DNA from: an uncultured Phycisphaerales bacterium
GTDB taxonomy: Bacteria > Planctomycetota > Phycisphaerae > Tepidisphaerales > Tepidisphaeraceae
Direction: 5' to 3'
DNA length: 64,000 nucleotides
NCBI GenBank assembly: GCA_903871935.1
Contig: CAIQIQ010000011.1
Coordinates: forward strand, 62,001-126,000
Shown: in pieces, positions 36,673-46,260 of the stretch
How the letters are laid out: every line of letters begins with the position of its first letter
How positions within the stretch are numbered: the first letter of the stretch is position 1
The notes under the pieces: generated by a model
What the model saw: the letters and a program-made list of their open reading frames with translations, nothing else
What the model was told of the DNA's origin: nothing
The model's database searches: none
Position numbers and translations under genes: made by a program

Positions 36673-37791
36673 TCAGTAGTTCACGCGCGGATCGATGCGG
36701 ATGTTCTGCCGGCGGTCCGCGGAGATGTTCGCCCTGCGGTCGATCTCGCCATTGACGCGGGCATCATTATCATTGTTGACGCGCGTGTCATAGCGGCGAT
36801 ACGCGCCGCCGCCGCCATTCGGCTGGAAAACATCGCTGTAGTCGTCATTCCAGCCATTGAACTTATTGGGTCCGTAGTAGGACTGCTGCCAGCGCGGGTC
36901 GTTGGCGGTCAGTGGTGTGCCCGAGTCGACGGGCTGGCCGGCGCCGGTTGCCCCGGAATCCGGCGCGCCCGGAGTTGCCCGCGGCGCAATTGTGACTGCG
37001 CCCTGAGCCGCCCAACTGGCGCCGGGCGTGCCAGGAGCCGCCGGCTCCGGCAGAGCAGGACGCGGCGCGAAGTACTCTCCCAGTTTCTTCACCGCGTCGA
37101 TGCGCTGGCGGAGATCATCCTTCAGAGCCTGTTCTTTCTGGTTCCATTCCAGATCGAACTGCTCGCGTGTCATCCCCTTCGCCTTGGCCTTCTCCCAGGT
37201 GCGCGCTTTGACGGCGCCAACCTGGGCGCTGAGCCAACCGGCGATCGCCTTGGCATCCTGCGTGGTCGGAGCGGTGGTGAGGATGTTGGCGGTACGCGGA
37301 GCGTGCGTTGCGGCCCACTGCTCATAGGCGTCGAATTGCCCGATGGAACTGAGGTAGACCTTCATGCGGGCGATGTCGTCGCGTTGGGTGTTGAGATAGA
37401 GGAACTGCTGCAGGTTGTAGTGCTGCAGGGCATCGAGTTCTCGCGAAAGTTGATCAGGCGTCATCTTTGCCAGTACCGGGTCGGCCAGTCGGGCGCCGCC
37501 CTGTTTGACGAACATGATCACGCCCTTGAACGCCTCGGCAAAAGTCATCTCTTTGCGCGGCGGAACCGCAGGACGGTTGATCCGGTAATCCTGGCTTTTG
37601 CCGATGTCGCCGATGAACGCTGTCATGGCATCGACGCGGCGGACGGCCAGGTCGCCATGATAGGTAAGCAGTTCACTCATCAGGTCGGCGGCCTGAGTGT
37701 TTGTGAGCAGATCCTCCGTCGCTTCTTGCGCACGCGCGGAACCGGCCATCACCACACAAAGTATGACAGCTACACACACACGCCAGATCAT
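36673..37791 (-). CDS. Secreted protein of unknown function with Arg/Asn/Asp-rich tail
   Basis: 372 residues with a signal peptide (MIWRVCVAVILCVVMAGSARA). Residues 25-230 are mostly predicted helix; a Pro/Ala/Gly-rich linker follows (about 240-290), then GPNKFNGWNDDYSDVF and a C-terminal repeat-like tail with R-x-N/D steps (YDTRVNNDNDARVNG, RRANISADRRQNI, RIDPRVNY). No family was recognised. The tail could bind a polyanion or metal surface; that is a guess. Minus-strand, 152 bp before the MFS gene in the same direction. Confidence 0.65.
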   Translation of the reverse strand: MIWRVCVAVILCVVMAGSARAQEATEDLLTNTQAADLMSELLTYHGDLAVRRVDAMTAFIGDIGKSQDYRINRPAVPPRKEMTFAEAFKGVIMFVKQGGARLADPVLAKMTPDQLSRELDALQHYNLQQFLYLNTQRDDIARMKVYLSSIGQFDAYEQWAATHAPRTANILTTAPTTQDAKAIAGWLSAQVGAVKARTWEKAKAKGMTREQFDLEWNQKEQALKDDLRQRIDAVKKLGEYFAPRPALPEPAAPGTPGASWAAQGAVTIAPRATPGAPDSGATGAGQPVDSGTPLTANDPRWQQSYYGPNKFNGWNDDYSDVFQPNGGGGAYRRYDTRVNNDNDARVNGEIDRRANISADRRQNIRIDPRVNY

Positions 37792-37886
37792 GGGTCACCT
37801 CTCCAAGAACGCCACCGGTACGCTCGTAGCGCACAACGTATTCTGACGCAGCGGGCCCGCAAGAACCTATGCGAAGCGTCTTGCTC

Positions 37887-39089
37887 CTATCCCAGCTTCT
37901 TCAGAAACTCCGCCAGGCGGTCGATGCCTTTGTCGATGTTCTGCATGCTGGTGGCGAAGCTCAGACGCACGTGCGTCTCAAAGCCCGAGTCATTGCCGGG
38001 AACCACCGCTACATGCGCCTGTTCCAGCAGGGCTGCGGCGAAGCTCACGGCTTCCTTGATCTGCGTATTCCCGGCCGTCTTGCCGAAGTATGCCGACACA
38101 TTGGGGAAGCAGTAGAACGCGCCCTGCGGCCGGACGCAGGTGACCTTCGGCAGCGCTGAAAGCCGCTTCCACATGTGCTCGCCGCGCTTCTCAAACTCCT
38201 TGTGCATCGCCGCAACGCTCTGGGCGCCTTGCGGGTCGGTCAACGCCACGATCGCGGCCTGCTGTGTGAAGCTGGTGATGTGGCTGGTCATCTGGCTCTG
38301 CAGCTTGTTGATCGCATCGATCGCGGCCTTGGGCCCGCCGACGTAGCCGATGCGCCAACCAGTCATCGCAAAGGTCTTGGAATGGCAGTTGAAGGTCAGC
38401 GTCCGTTCAAACAGGCCGGGGGCCAGGTTGGCGAAGCTGGCGAACTTGATCCCGCCGTACATCAGTTTTTCGTAGATTTCATCGGAGAAGACGATGATGT
38501 TGGGGTGCTTCGCGATCACTTCCGCCAGCGCCTTAAGTTCCTCGGGCGTATAGGCATGCCCGGCCGGGTTCGAAGGTGAATTGATCAGAAACACCTTGGT
38601 CTTGGGCGTGATCGCCTGCTCGAGCTGCTTTGGAGTGATCTTGAAGCCATTGGCTTCTGCGCCGACGATGAACTTGCAGACGCCGCCGGCCAGTTTCACC
38701 TGCTCGGGATAGCTCACCCAGTAGGGGGCGGGGATGATCACTTCATCGCCGGGGTTGATGACCGCCATGAACGCCATGTACAGGCAGTGCTTGCCGCCGG
38801 CGCCGGTGGTGATGTTCTCGGGCTTATAGGCCAGGCCGTTCTCATTGTTGAACTTGGCGGCGATGGCGGCCTTGAGTTCGGGGATGCAGGGGGTCGGCGT
38901 GTATTTGGTCATCCCCTTGTCGAGGGCCTGTTTGCAGGCTTCCTTGATGAACGCCGGAGTATCAAAGTCCGGTTCGCCAGCGCCGAAGCCCACCACGTCA
39001 ACGCCCTGCTTTTTCAGTGCATTGGCCATGGCACTGACCTTCAGGGTGATCGATTCCGAGACGAGCTGCATTCGATCTGCGATCTGCAT
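37887..39089 (-). CDS. Pyridoxal-phosphate aspartate-type aminotransferase (class I, Ib-like)
   Basis: 400 residues. FGAGEPDFDTPAFIKEAC, TTGAGGKHCLYMAFMAVINP, PAPYWVSYPEQVKLAGG, NSPSNPAGHAYTPEELKAL, SDEIYEKLMYGG, the PLP lysine in CHSKTFAMTGWRIGYVGG and the C-terminal arginine in ETHVRLSFATS are all conserved. It transfers the amino group of aspartate to 2-oxoglutarate; some subgroup Ib enzymes also take prephenate. The ATG at 39089 has AGGAG 9 bases upstream; the frame stays open to 39506 but that part lacks family sequence. It stands alone. Confidence 0.93.
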   Translation of the reverse strand: MQIADRMQLVSESITLKVSAMANALKKQGVDVVGFGAGEPDFDTPAFIKEACKQALDKGMTKYTPTPCIPELKAAIAAKFNNENGLAYKPENITTGAGGKHCLYMAFMAVINPGDEVIIPAPYWVSYPEQVKLAGGVCKFIVGAEANGFKITPKQLEQAITPKTKVFLINSPSNPAGHAYTPEELKALAEVIAKHPNIIVFSDEIYEKLMYGGIKFASFANLAPGLFERTLTFNCHSKTFAMTGWRIGYVGGPKAAIDAINKLQSQMTSHITSFTQQAAIVALTDPQGAQSVAAMHKEFEKRGEHMWKRLSALPKVTCVRPQGAFYCFPNVSAYFGKTAGNTQIKEAVSFAAALLEQAHVAVVPGNDSGFETHVRLSFATSMQNIDKGIDRLAEFLKKLG

Positions 39090-39438
39090 AGTGGTGCTCC
39101 TGAGCGAATGGGGCAGCGGAGCCGACGGCCGCCGCGCCGCCTGATCGTTCCTCCACTGCACTCCTGCCAAGGTGGCAAAGTACTGATCGCCCCTCCCCTT
39201 TGCAAGCCTTGGCGAGGCACGCAGCCGTTCGGAAATTGGCCTGCCATTTCGTCGCATCGCGGCGGGCAATGATCCGTGCCGATGCGATGGTGACAGCTCC
39301 GCGTGGATGTGGATAAGTAAGCAGGTGCGCATCGTGTGCGCAGCTTGATACGGCATTACCTGCTCTTCCGGTAGGAGTTCTGGATGTTCAATTGAGAGAG
39401 AGCGATGGGCGCGCATAGGCAGGACTGAGGGGGCAGGG
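39090..39438. repeat. Spacer with third copy of DnaA-box/TGCGCA repeat
   Basis: Between the aminotransferase and the phosphotransferase gene. A perfect TGTGGATAA is at 39308-39316, followed by GCAGGTGCGCATCGTGTGCG, and the 52-bp block at 39353-39404 matches 24368-24419 (both have GGTAGGAGTT/AGTAGGAGTT then an ATTGAGA-like run). Otherwise the spacer is empty. Confidence 0.65.
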
Positions 39439-40410
39439 CTAGCTGATCCAGGCCCGCAGCCCCGGGGAGACAAAGCAGGCCTCGTACATGATCCGCGCCT
39501 CCTCACCTGCTTCGTCCGGGCTCATCCACGGGACATCCTCGGTGAGAATCAGCAGGATCTCGCGGGCACACAAGATCGCGTAACGCTGCGCGAAGCCCGG
39601 CCGGGCGAACATCTCCGGCCAGATCTCCCGAACCATGGCCGCCGTCCGGCGCAGCAGTTCCGGCCGGGAAAAGACGCATGGCAACTGCGGCTCTTGCGCC
39701 CCGGCCGCGGAGTGCAAGAGCGACATGAGGTCGATCTCCGGCAGGCCAATGATCGCATCATCGAAGTCCAAAAGGCCGGAGAACTCTCCCTCCTCCACCA
39801 GTATGTTGTTCCAGTGCACATCGTTGTGGACGACGGCCGCACGGGAGGAATCCATGACCGGCCATGCCGTCTCGATTTGCCGCTCCAGCGTCTCCAGCGG
39901 CACGACCGACTCACGCTGAGCGGCCTTGGCAAAGAGTTGGCGGAGTTGATCCCCAAATAGCTGCGGCCATGGCTCACACACGCCGCACAGTGAGAAGAGC
40001 CGAGGCTCGAACTGGTGCAACTTCTGTAACTCGGCGACAACGCCGCCGAAGATCTGCTGCCGCCGCCAGGGGGTGAGGTGCCGCCAGGAACTGCAGAGGG
40101 TCTCACCCGAAAGCACCTCGCAGACCATGACGTTGGCCGGGCAGAACTCGCGGCTGAAGTCCGTGGAGAGCACGCGCGGAGCACGGAGTTGTCCGCCGAC
40201 CCGCTCGAGGATCTGGGCGGACTTGGGGAAACACTCGCCGTCAGCCCCGCGCCCGATTCGGATCGTGATCTCGCCATCTACGAAGAAAATGAGGTTGGCG
40301 GTATCGTCTGGGGCCTGGACAATGGATCCGGAGGGTCGCAGACCGGCCCGGCGGAGGATCCCGGGGATCAGGTCCAGCGGAGCGTCCAGTTTGGAGCTGC
40401 CTGTATCCAT
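39439..40410 (-). CDS. APH-family phosphotransferase (aminoglycoside/choline kinase-like)
   Basis: 323 residues. Brenner-type catalytic motif VVHNDVHWNNILVEEG and the metal-binding GLLDFDDAIIGLPEIDLMS identify the aminoglycoside phosphotransferase/choline kinase superfamily; the N-lobe holds LIFFVDGEITIRIGRG. These cytoplasmic kinases phosphorylate hydroxyls of antibiotics, sugars, choline or thiamine; nothing here narrows the substrate. The ATG at 40410 (DTGSSKLDAPLD) is used; a GTG at 40437 in frame is possible. The preceding plus-strand gene is divergent. Confidence 0.85.
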   Translation of the reverse strand: MDTGSSKLDAPLDLIPGILRRAGLRPSGSIVQAPDDTANLIFFVDGEITIRIGRGADGECFPKSAQILERVGGQLRAPRVLSTDFSREFCPANVMVCEVLSGETLCSSWRHLTPWRRQQIFGGVVAELQKLHQFEPRLFSLCGVCEPWPQLFGDQLRQLFAKAAQRESVVPLETLERQIETAWPVMDSSRAAVVHNDVHWNNILVEEGEFSGLLDFDDAIIGLPEIDLMSLLHSAAGAQEPQLPCVFSRPELLRRTAAMVREIWPEMFARPGFAQRYAILCAREILLILTEDVPWMSPDEAGEEARIMYEACFVSPGLRAWIS

Positions 40411-40578
40411 GTCGAAGAGACTAACAAGAAGGGACACAGAGGCCTAGCTCCTCTGTGTCGCGAACGCTGGCAGACGTTACGGTCCAGGGATATGCTTTGC
40501 CCATCACCGTGCCACGAACCATTGAGATGCTCATGCGCTCAAGAGCATGTCTCCAGTACTAAAGAGGCAGAGGGCAAT

Positions 40579-42219
40579 ATGGCAGATCATGCGTTTGGCT
40601 TGAAGACGGCGGCCGTCGTTGCTGGTCTGGCATGGCTGGCCGCCCTGTCGGCGACAGCCACGGCGAAGGGGTCGGAGGGCGCGGGGGGTTGGACACATGT
40701 GGGCGGGGACCCGGGCATGAGCAAGTACTGCCCGCAGAACATTGCCGGCGAGGTCAGGCAGGTTTACGTCAAGCGCTTCTGTGGGGCCTGGTCGGACAAG
40801 CCGCCGCAGCCCAACTACCACTATGCCAGCGCGGTGGTCATTCGCAACGGCACGGCCGCGGCGTTCACCAATGATGTGCAGAAGGACTACGAGATCTGGA
40901 GTGATGGGGTGACGCTGGTGCTGTTCGACTGGGCCACGGGGAAAACCACGGACAAGAGCGATGCGCCGGCCGGTCGGGCGTGGAAGAACGATCCGCAGAG
41001 GAATTACAGCTTCTACGTCGGTGAGCATCACGGGGAGATCGATTCGCACCACTACAGCAACTCGGTTTGCTGGGGTGATGATGGCCGATTCTATGCCAAG
41101 CGCGGCGGCGATCATTTCTGCGTGGGGGCGTACGACCCAGCCACCAAGACGTGGAAGAGGCTGGAAGTGATCAAGAGCGCCCCCAGTTCCAAGAACTGGG
41201 GCGGCGATGCCAGCGCGTTAATGACGAGTTGGAAGGACCTGGTGATCTATCATCCCGGCGATACACGCGATGAATCATCGTATATCGGGGTGGATGTTTC
41301 GGCGGCGGCGTGGACGGCCGACAAGCCGGGGGCCTGCAAGGTGGAGATCGGCCCGTTCCTGCCTACCAAGGACAAGAAGAATCTGCTGCGCTATTGCGAT
41401 TATCCCAAGATCAACGCTGCGGGGATCTGCGTTGTGGCCGGGCAGATCTATGATGATGCCGGAGGGCTTAACATGGCGCTACAAGCCACGAGCCTGAGCG
41501 ATGGGAAGCGGCTATGGGCCGCCCGGTTTGATGATGGGGGTCGAGGCGATTTTGGAGCGGCCGCCCCGGCGTTCTGGTGGCATAACAACAAGGCCAATGC
41601 CGGGTGGTCGGCCTATTACTTCCCGATTGGGCGGGTGTCCGATTACTGGCGATTCATCGCCACGGAAGATCTGTATCTCTTCTACCACGGCATGCAGTCG
41701 CAGACGCTCACGGCCGTCGATATCCGGGATGGTTCGGCGAAGTGGAAGCGTGAACTGGGCTCCGACCACCCGGTGATGGCCTGCCACGGCGATTTTCTAT
41801 ACGTCATTGGCGACAGGGCGCAGATGAAGTTGGACCTGCGGCATGGCGGCGAGGCCCTGTGGACGCGGACAAATCAGTTCGCCGGTGATGCCGGGTATGT
41901 CATGGGCGGCGAGGACCCGGTCTATCGCCCCATGGTGCTGACCGATGACACGTTGTGGTTTGTCGACGGCTCCAGCATCAGCGATCATCACAAGCTGATT
42001 GGCATGAAGACCAGCGACGGCAGCATCGTGCAGACGATCGATCTGAGGGCGCTGGTGGCGCAGAACGCCGGAGAGAGCCTGATTGCGGTCAATGACCTGG
42101 TGGCTTCGCAGGGCAAGCTTGGGGTTTTGATTGGCATCCAAAGCGAAAAGGAACCTCATGCCGGCGAACGGTGCAACCGCATCGTTTATCAGGACTTGTA
42201 CGTGTTTTCCAAACCGTAA
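40579..42219 (+). CDS. Secreted PQQ-like beta-propeller protein
   Basis: 546 residues with a signal peptide (FGLKTAAVVAGLAWLAALSA, cleavage after ATA). Repeated propeller-like strands include VFLFDWATGK-like turns (LVLFDWATGKTTDKSD), AAWTADKPGACKVEIG, ATSLSDGKRLWAARF, LTAVDIRDGSAKWKRELG and GMKTSDGSIVQTIDL, where the G-x-x-W docking pattern of PQQ-like propellers recurs. No catalytic or cofactor residues are evident; it may bind a ligand or protein outside the cytoplasm. The ATG at 40579 begins directly before the signal sequence. It is monocistronic, 175 bp before the GH63-like gene. Confidence 0.65.
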   Translation: MADHAFGLKTAAVVAGLAWLAALSATATAKGSEGAGGWTHVGGDPGMSKYCPQNIAGEVRQVYVKRFCGAWSDKPPQPNYHYASAVVIRNGTAAAFTNDVQKDYEIWSDGVTLVLFDWATGKTTDKSDAPAGRAWKNDPQRNYSFYVGEHHGEIDSHHYSNSVCWGDDGRFYAKRGGDHFCVGAYDPATKTWKRLEVIKSAPSSKNWGGDASALMTSWKDLVIYHPGDTRDESSYIGVDVSAAAWTADKPGACKVEIGPFLPTKDKKNLLRYCDYPKINAAGICVVAGQIYDDAGGLNMALQATSLSDGKRLWAARFDDGGRGDFGAAAPAFWWHNNKANAGWSAYYFPIGRVSDYWRFIATEDLYLFYHGMQSQTLTAVDIRDGSAKWKRELGSDHPVMACHGDFLYVIGDRAQMKLDLRHGGEALWTRTNQFAGDAGYVMGGEDPVYRPMVLTDDTLWFVDGSSISDHHKLIGMKTSDGSIVQTIDLRALVAQNAGESLIAVNDLVASQGKLGVLIGIQSEKEPHAGERCNRIVYQDLYVFSKP

Positions 42220-42394
42220 GAGCTTTGGATTCCATAAGCAACACTCTTGAGCTCGGTACGAAACCCGAGGCCTTCTGACGCGAAGACAGATTCCTCGATG
42301 CGGCCGTCCTGCACATCACTTTGACCCTCGCCAACGCGCCACAGCAGACGCTATAGTGTGGTTGGGGAACGCGCTGGATAAAGGGGAGGAGTCT

Positions 42395-45292
42395 ATGACC
42401 AGGGAACAAGTCCGCCTCCAAGAGGCACGAGACCAGGGAACTGCGTGGAAGAAGTGGGGGCCTTACCTCAGCGAACGACAGTGGGGAACGGTCCGCGAAG
42501 ACTACAGCGAAGGGGGCAACGCCTGGAACTATTTCACCCATGATCAGGCGCGCTCGCGCGCCTATCGCTGGGGAGAAGATGGGTTGGCCGGCATCTCCGA
42601 TGACAGGCAACGCCTCTGCTTTGCCCTGGCACTCTGGAACGGCAAAGACCCGATCCTCAAGGAGCGCCTGTTCGGCCTGACCAACAGCGAAGGCAATCAC
42701 GGCGAGGATGTCAAAGAGTACTACTTCTATCTCGACAGCACGCCGACGCACTCGTACATGAAGTATCTCTACAAGTACCCGCAGAGTGCCTTCCCCTACG
42801 ATGACCTGGTCAAGACCAACGCCGGGCGCACGCGCGACCAGATGGAGTATGAACTGCTGTATACGGGCATCTTCGACGCGAATCGGTACTTCGATGTTTT
42901 TGTCGAATACGCCAAAGCGGGCGTCGAGGATGTGCTGATCCGGATCACGGCCGCCAACCGCGGCCCCGATGTTGCCGAACTGCACCTCCTGCCGACCCTC
43001 TGGTTCCGCAACGACTGGTCCTCCTGGATCTCCAAGCCCGGCCATAAACCACTGCTGCGGCAGACCCAGGGTCCCGACAGCGTCAGCACCGTCGCCGCCA
43101 GCCATCCATTGCTGGGAGAGTACAGCCTCTGGTGCGAAGGCGATGTGCCCCTGCTCTTTACCGAGAACGAAACCAACTACGAGCGCATCTTCCCCGGCCG
43201 GACCAGTGAGAGCCCATACGTCAAAGATGGCATCAACAACTGCATCGTGCAGAACCAGAGTTCCGCCGTGAACCCCGCCCGGCAAGGGACCAAGGTCGCC
43301 GCTCATTATCATCTGACCGTTGCGCCAGGGCAGTCGGTCACCGTGCGTCTTCGCCTCACCGCCAAGGCGCCCTCCGGGCACAGCGAACAGGCCCTGCCCT
43401 TCGCGCCTCAGTTCGACGCAACCTTCGCCACGCGCATCCATGAGGCGGATGACTTCTACCGCGCGGTGACACCATCTTCGATCTCCCCCGACGCGGCCAA
43501 CGTCTTCCGCCAGGCCATTGCCGGCATGCTCTGGAGCAAGCAGTTCTACTTCTTCGACGCCGACCAGTGGCTGGACGAGCACCGCGCCAACCCCCTGCAC
43601 GCCGGCAGCCGCGACTTCCGCAATCGCGAGTGGTTCCACATGATGAACCAGGACATCATCTCCATGCCCGACAAGTGGGAATATCCCTGGTACGCCGCCT
43701 GGGACCTGGCGTTCCACACGCTGCCGCTGTCGATCGTCGATCCCGACTTCGCGAAGGAGCAGATGGGCCTGATGCTTCGTGGCGTCTATCAGCATCCCAG
43801 CGGCCAGATGCCCGCCTATGAGTGGAACTTCAGCGATGTGAATCCGCCGGTCCACGCCTTTGCCACGCTCTTCCTGCACCGCACCGAGCAGGCACTTGGC
43901 TACAAACCGGACCTCGATTTCCTCAAGTCGGCGTTCAACAAGCTGACGCTGAACTTCACGTGGTGGGTGAACCGCAAAGACCGCCACGGCAAGAATGTGT
44001 TTGAAGGCGGCTTCCTCGGCCTGGATAACATCGGCATCTTCGACCGCAGCGCCCCCCTGCCCACGGGCGGCCACCTCGAACAGGCAGACGGCACCGCCTG
44101 GATGGCCCTGTTCAGCCAGAACATGTTCGAACTGGCGTACGAGCTGGCCGTCCACGACCGCACCTACGAGGACATGATCGTCAAGTTTGCAGAGCACTTC
44201 TACTATATCGCCGCCGCCATGAACCGACCCGGCCAGGAAGGCATGTGGGATGAGGAAGATGGCTTCTACTACGACCTGCTGCAACTCCCCGACGGCACCG
44301 CCACCCGGCTGAAGGTGCGCTCAATGGTGGGTCTGCTGCCTCTGTGCGCGACCACGGTTATCGAAGAGAGCCAGCGCCAATCGATTCCGCGGGCGACCGC
44401 CCAGATCGCCGAACGCCTGAGCCGAATGCCCGAGTTGCTGCAATCCATCCATCCCACCGGCGAGGATCACTTCGGCATCGCCAATCGCGGCATTGCCGCC
44501 CTGGTCACCCCTGAACGCCTCCGCCGGATCCTTACGAAAACGCTCGACGAGAACGAATTCCTGGGCCCCTGCGGCATCCGCTCCCTGTCCAAGTTCCACG
44601 AGCACCACCCCTACATCCTCCACGTCGATGGCCAGGAATACCGCGTCGACTACCTGCCGGCCGAGTCGAACACCGGCATGTTCGGAGGCAATTCCAACTG
44701 GCGCGGGCCCGTCTGGATGCCGGTGAACATCATGATCATCCGGGCTCTGCTGAACTTCTACATGTACTACGGCGACAACTTCAAGATCGAATGCCCCACG
44801 GGATCAGGCAGGCTGATGAACCTTTTTGAGGTCAGCAAGGAGATCGCCGATCGCCTCGCCAGCATCTTCCTGCGCGACCAGCAAGGCAGGCGACCCGTCT
44901 ACGGCGGCACGGATAAGTTCCAGACCGATCCCCACTGGCGCGACTATCTCTTCTTCTTCGAATACTTCCACGGCGACAACGGCGCGGGACTGGGGGCCAA
45001 CCACCAGACGGGCTGGACGGGCCTGGTTGCCAAGACCATCCAGTTGTTCGGCCGGCTGGATGCGAAGCAGCTCCTGGGTGCGGGCAAACACCATGCCTTT
45101 ACGCACGCCCACGCCCACGCGCACGGCCGAGACCAGGTCGACATGACCCAGACCGATCCGGCCCGCCCGTTGAAGGCCACGCGCAAAGGTCGGGGGAATG
45201 CGGTGGAAACGCGATCCAAGACGGAGGCGCCGCCGCCGGGCCAAGCTGAGAGTGCGCGATCGGCGCTGCGTCCACGAGACGTGAGAGACTAG
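42395..45292 (+). CDS. GH63/MGH1-like glycoside hydrolase
   Basis: 965 residues, cytoplasmic (no signal). The N-terminal part (QEARDQGTAWKKWGPYLSER, GEDGLAGISDDRQRLCFALA) and the C-terminal alpha/alpha barrel with WYAAWDLAFHTLPLSIVDPD, GNSNWRGPVWMPVN and NGAGLGANHQTGWTGL belong to the GH63 / mannosylglycerate-hydrolase-like group. The aspartate of WDLAF is the likely acid and the block before WRGPVW carries the base. Relatives release glucose from alpha-glucosides such as glucosylglycerate or Glc-Man oligosaccharides. A strong GGGGAGGAG precedes the ATG at 42395. An ArsR-type regulator lies convergently 54 bp downstream. The last 50 residues are a charged disordered tail. Confidence 0.85.
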   Translation: MTREQVRLQEARDQGTAWKKWGPYLSERQWGTVREDYSEGGNAWNYFTHDQARSRAYRWGEDGLAGISDDRQRLCFALALWNGKDPILKERLFGLTNSEGNHGEDVKEYYFYLDSTPTHSYMKYLYKYPQSAFPYDDLVKTNAGRTRDQMEYELLYTGIFDANRYFDVFVEYAKAGVEDVLIRITAANRGPDVAELHLLPTLWFRNDWSSWISKPGHKPLLRQTQGPDSVSTVAASHPLLGEYSLWCEGDVPLLFTENETNYERIFPGRTSESPYVKDGINNCIVQNQSSAVNPARQGTKVAAHYHLTVAPGQSVTVRLRLTAKAPSGHSEQALPFAPQFDATFATRIHEADDFYRAVTPSSISPDAANVFRQAIAGMLWSKQFYFFDADQWLDEHRANPLHAGSRDFRNREWFHMMNQDIISMPDKWEYPWYAAWDLAFHTLPLSIVDPDFAKEQMGLMLRGVYQHPSGQMPAYEWNFSDVNPPVHAFATLFLHRTEQALGYKPDLDFLKSAFNKLTLNFTWWVNRKDRHGKNVFEGGFLGLDNIGIFDRSAPLPTGGHLEQADGTAWMALFSQNMFELAYELAVHDRTYEDMIVKFAEHFYYIAAAMNRPGQEGMWDEEDGFYYDLLQLPDGTATRLKVRSMVGLLPLCATTVIEESQRQSIPRATAQIAERLSRMPELLQSIHPTGEDHFGIANRGIAALVTPERLRRILTKTLDENEFLGPCGIRSLSKFHEHHPYILHVDGQEYRVDYLPAESNTGMFGGNSNWRGPVWMPVNIMIIRALLNFYMYYGDNFKIECPTGSGRLMNLFEVSKEIADRLASIFLRDQQGRRPVYGGTDKFQTDPHWRDYLFFFEYFHGDNGAGLGANHQTGWTGLVAKTIQLFGRLDAKQLLGAGKHHAFTHAHAHAHGRDQVDMTQTDPARPLKATRKGRGNAVETRSKTEAPPPGQAESARSALRPRDVRD

Positions 45293-45346
45293 GCTGTGTC
45301 TACGCCGGCTTGTTTGCCGCAAGCCTTTGCCAACGGCCGCGGATGA

Positions 45347-45709
45347 TCATCGGGCCGAGGCTTCGACAGGCGGCTCGTCAAGAGCCAGGCGCGGTCCGAT
45401 GGTGACGGTGAAGCCGTTGACATTGACGCTTAGCGACTGGCCGTCAAGGGCGACGCGGCCGCCCAATGAATAGATGCGGTTCTTCCCTTCATGCCGCCAG
45501 GAGACCAGGCCGGCCATGCGCAGGATACTCAGGTGGTGGCTAACCCCGGGCTGAGGCATGCCGAGCTGCTCAACCAGCGAATTGACGTGGCGATTGTTCT
45601 GCGAGAGCCAGAACAGAATCTGGAGGCGGGTGGGATCGGCCAAAACCGAGAGCACAGACCCCAGTTGCTGGGATTCCTCTACTGTCATCGCCGTGGCAAA
45701 GCTTATCAT
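45347..45709 (-). CDS. ArsR-family winged-helix regulator (paralogue 1)
   Basis: 120 residues. The helix-turn-helix core is LADPTRLQILFWLSQNNRHV, LVEQLGMPQPGVSHHLSILR and the wing GKNRIYSLGGRV. The usual metal-binding ELCVCDL is missing. A C-terminal extension ending VTIGPRLALDE follows; the same layout occurs in the paralogue at 51648. The ATG at 45709 has AGGAAGGA before it; the frame continues upstream but without family sequence. It faces the 3' end of the GH63-like gene. Confidence 0.88.
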   Translation of the reverse strand: MISFATAMTVEESQQLGSVLSVLADPTRLQILFWLSQNNRHVNSLVEQLGMPQPGVSHHLSILRMAGLVSWRHEGKNRIYSLGGRVALDGQSLSVNVNGFTVTIGPRLALDEPPVEASAR

Positions 45710-45983
45710 GACGATCCTTCCTGCATTCGGAGCCGAATGGGCAGGCACGCACGCCATCGCGCCGAGGCGGAGGCAGACCACCACACGATCGCCGCGTGCA
45801 ATCGAGCAAGAGGTTGCCAGTGCGTAGCCCTATGATGCGCGTGGCGCAGATCACGTTGACCTGCGGAGCGCCGCTGCCCATCCAGCTTGGAAACTATCCT
45901 AAACTGCGCCAGGGGCGAATGCCACGATGCCGCGACACGATCTTTGCAGATTTTCTTTTAGTACGATGTTCGGGTTGAGCGGG

Positions 45984-46260
45984 TCACTAGGCCCTGTCTG
46001 AAAAACCCATGGCCTCACGACGGCTTGGAATCGCCTCAGATGCAAGAAGCATTGGCGAAAGCTGGGTCCGTAGACCCTTTGAGCCGATGCGCCGCCGCAG
46101 ATGAGGCGATTCCAAGCCGCCCGAAGGGTGGGCCGGAAAGGGCCTGTCTGCTTCGTTACTGCTCCTCGCCGTAGTATTCAAATACTGCTTCGTCGCAGTG
46201 CCTCGCATCCAGGCCCTTTCCGGCCCATCGTGGGGCCATGGGTTTTTCAGACAGGGCCTA
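45984..46260. mobile_element. MITE-like element with perfect terminal inverted repeats and two internal hairpins
   Basis: The ends are perfect 27-bp inverted repeats: 45988-46014 (TAGGCCCTGTCTGAAAAACC and seven more) and 46234-46260. CTAG is present at both junctions and may be a target duplication. Inside are an 18-bp perfect stem (46021-46038 with 46102-46119) and a 17-bp perfect stem (46130-46146 with 46210-46226), giving a large three-arm fold. No transposase is encoded. The right end supplies the TAG stop of the neighbouring glycosyltransferase gene. A partial relative of the end is near 52105. Confidence 0.75.

Noticed and set aside
39090..39506. Longer N-terminus for the aspartate-type aminotransferase
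   Set aside because: The added residues have no family similarity, and AGGAG sits before the ATG at 39089.
42089..44284. 731-residue open frame antisense to the GH63-like gene
   Set aside because: Composition is repetitive (Val/Gly/Ala-rich, no domain) and it mirrors the real gene in a GC-rich genome; the sense frame has full family motifs.
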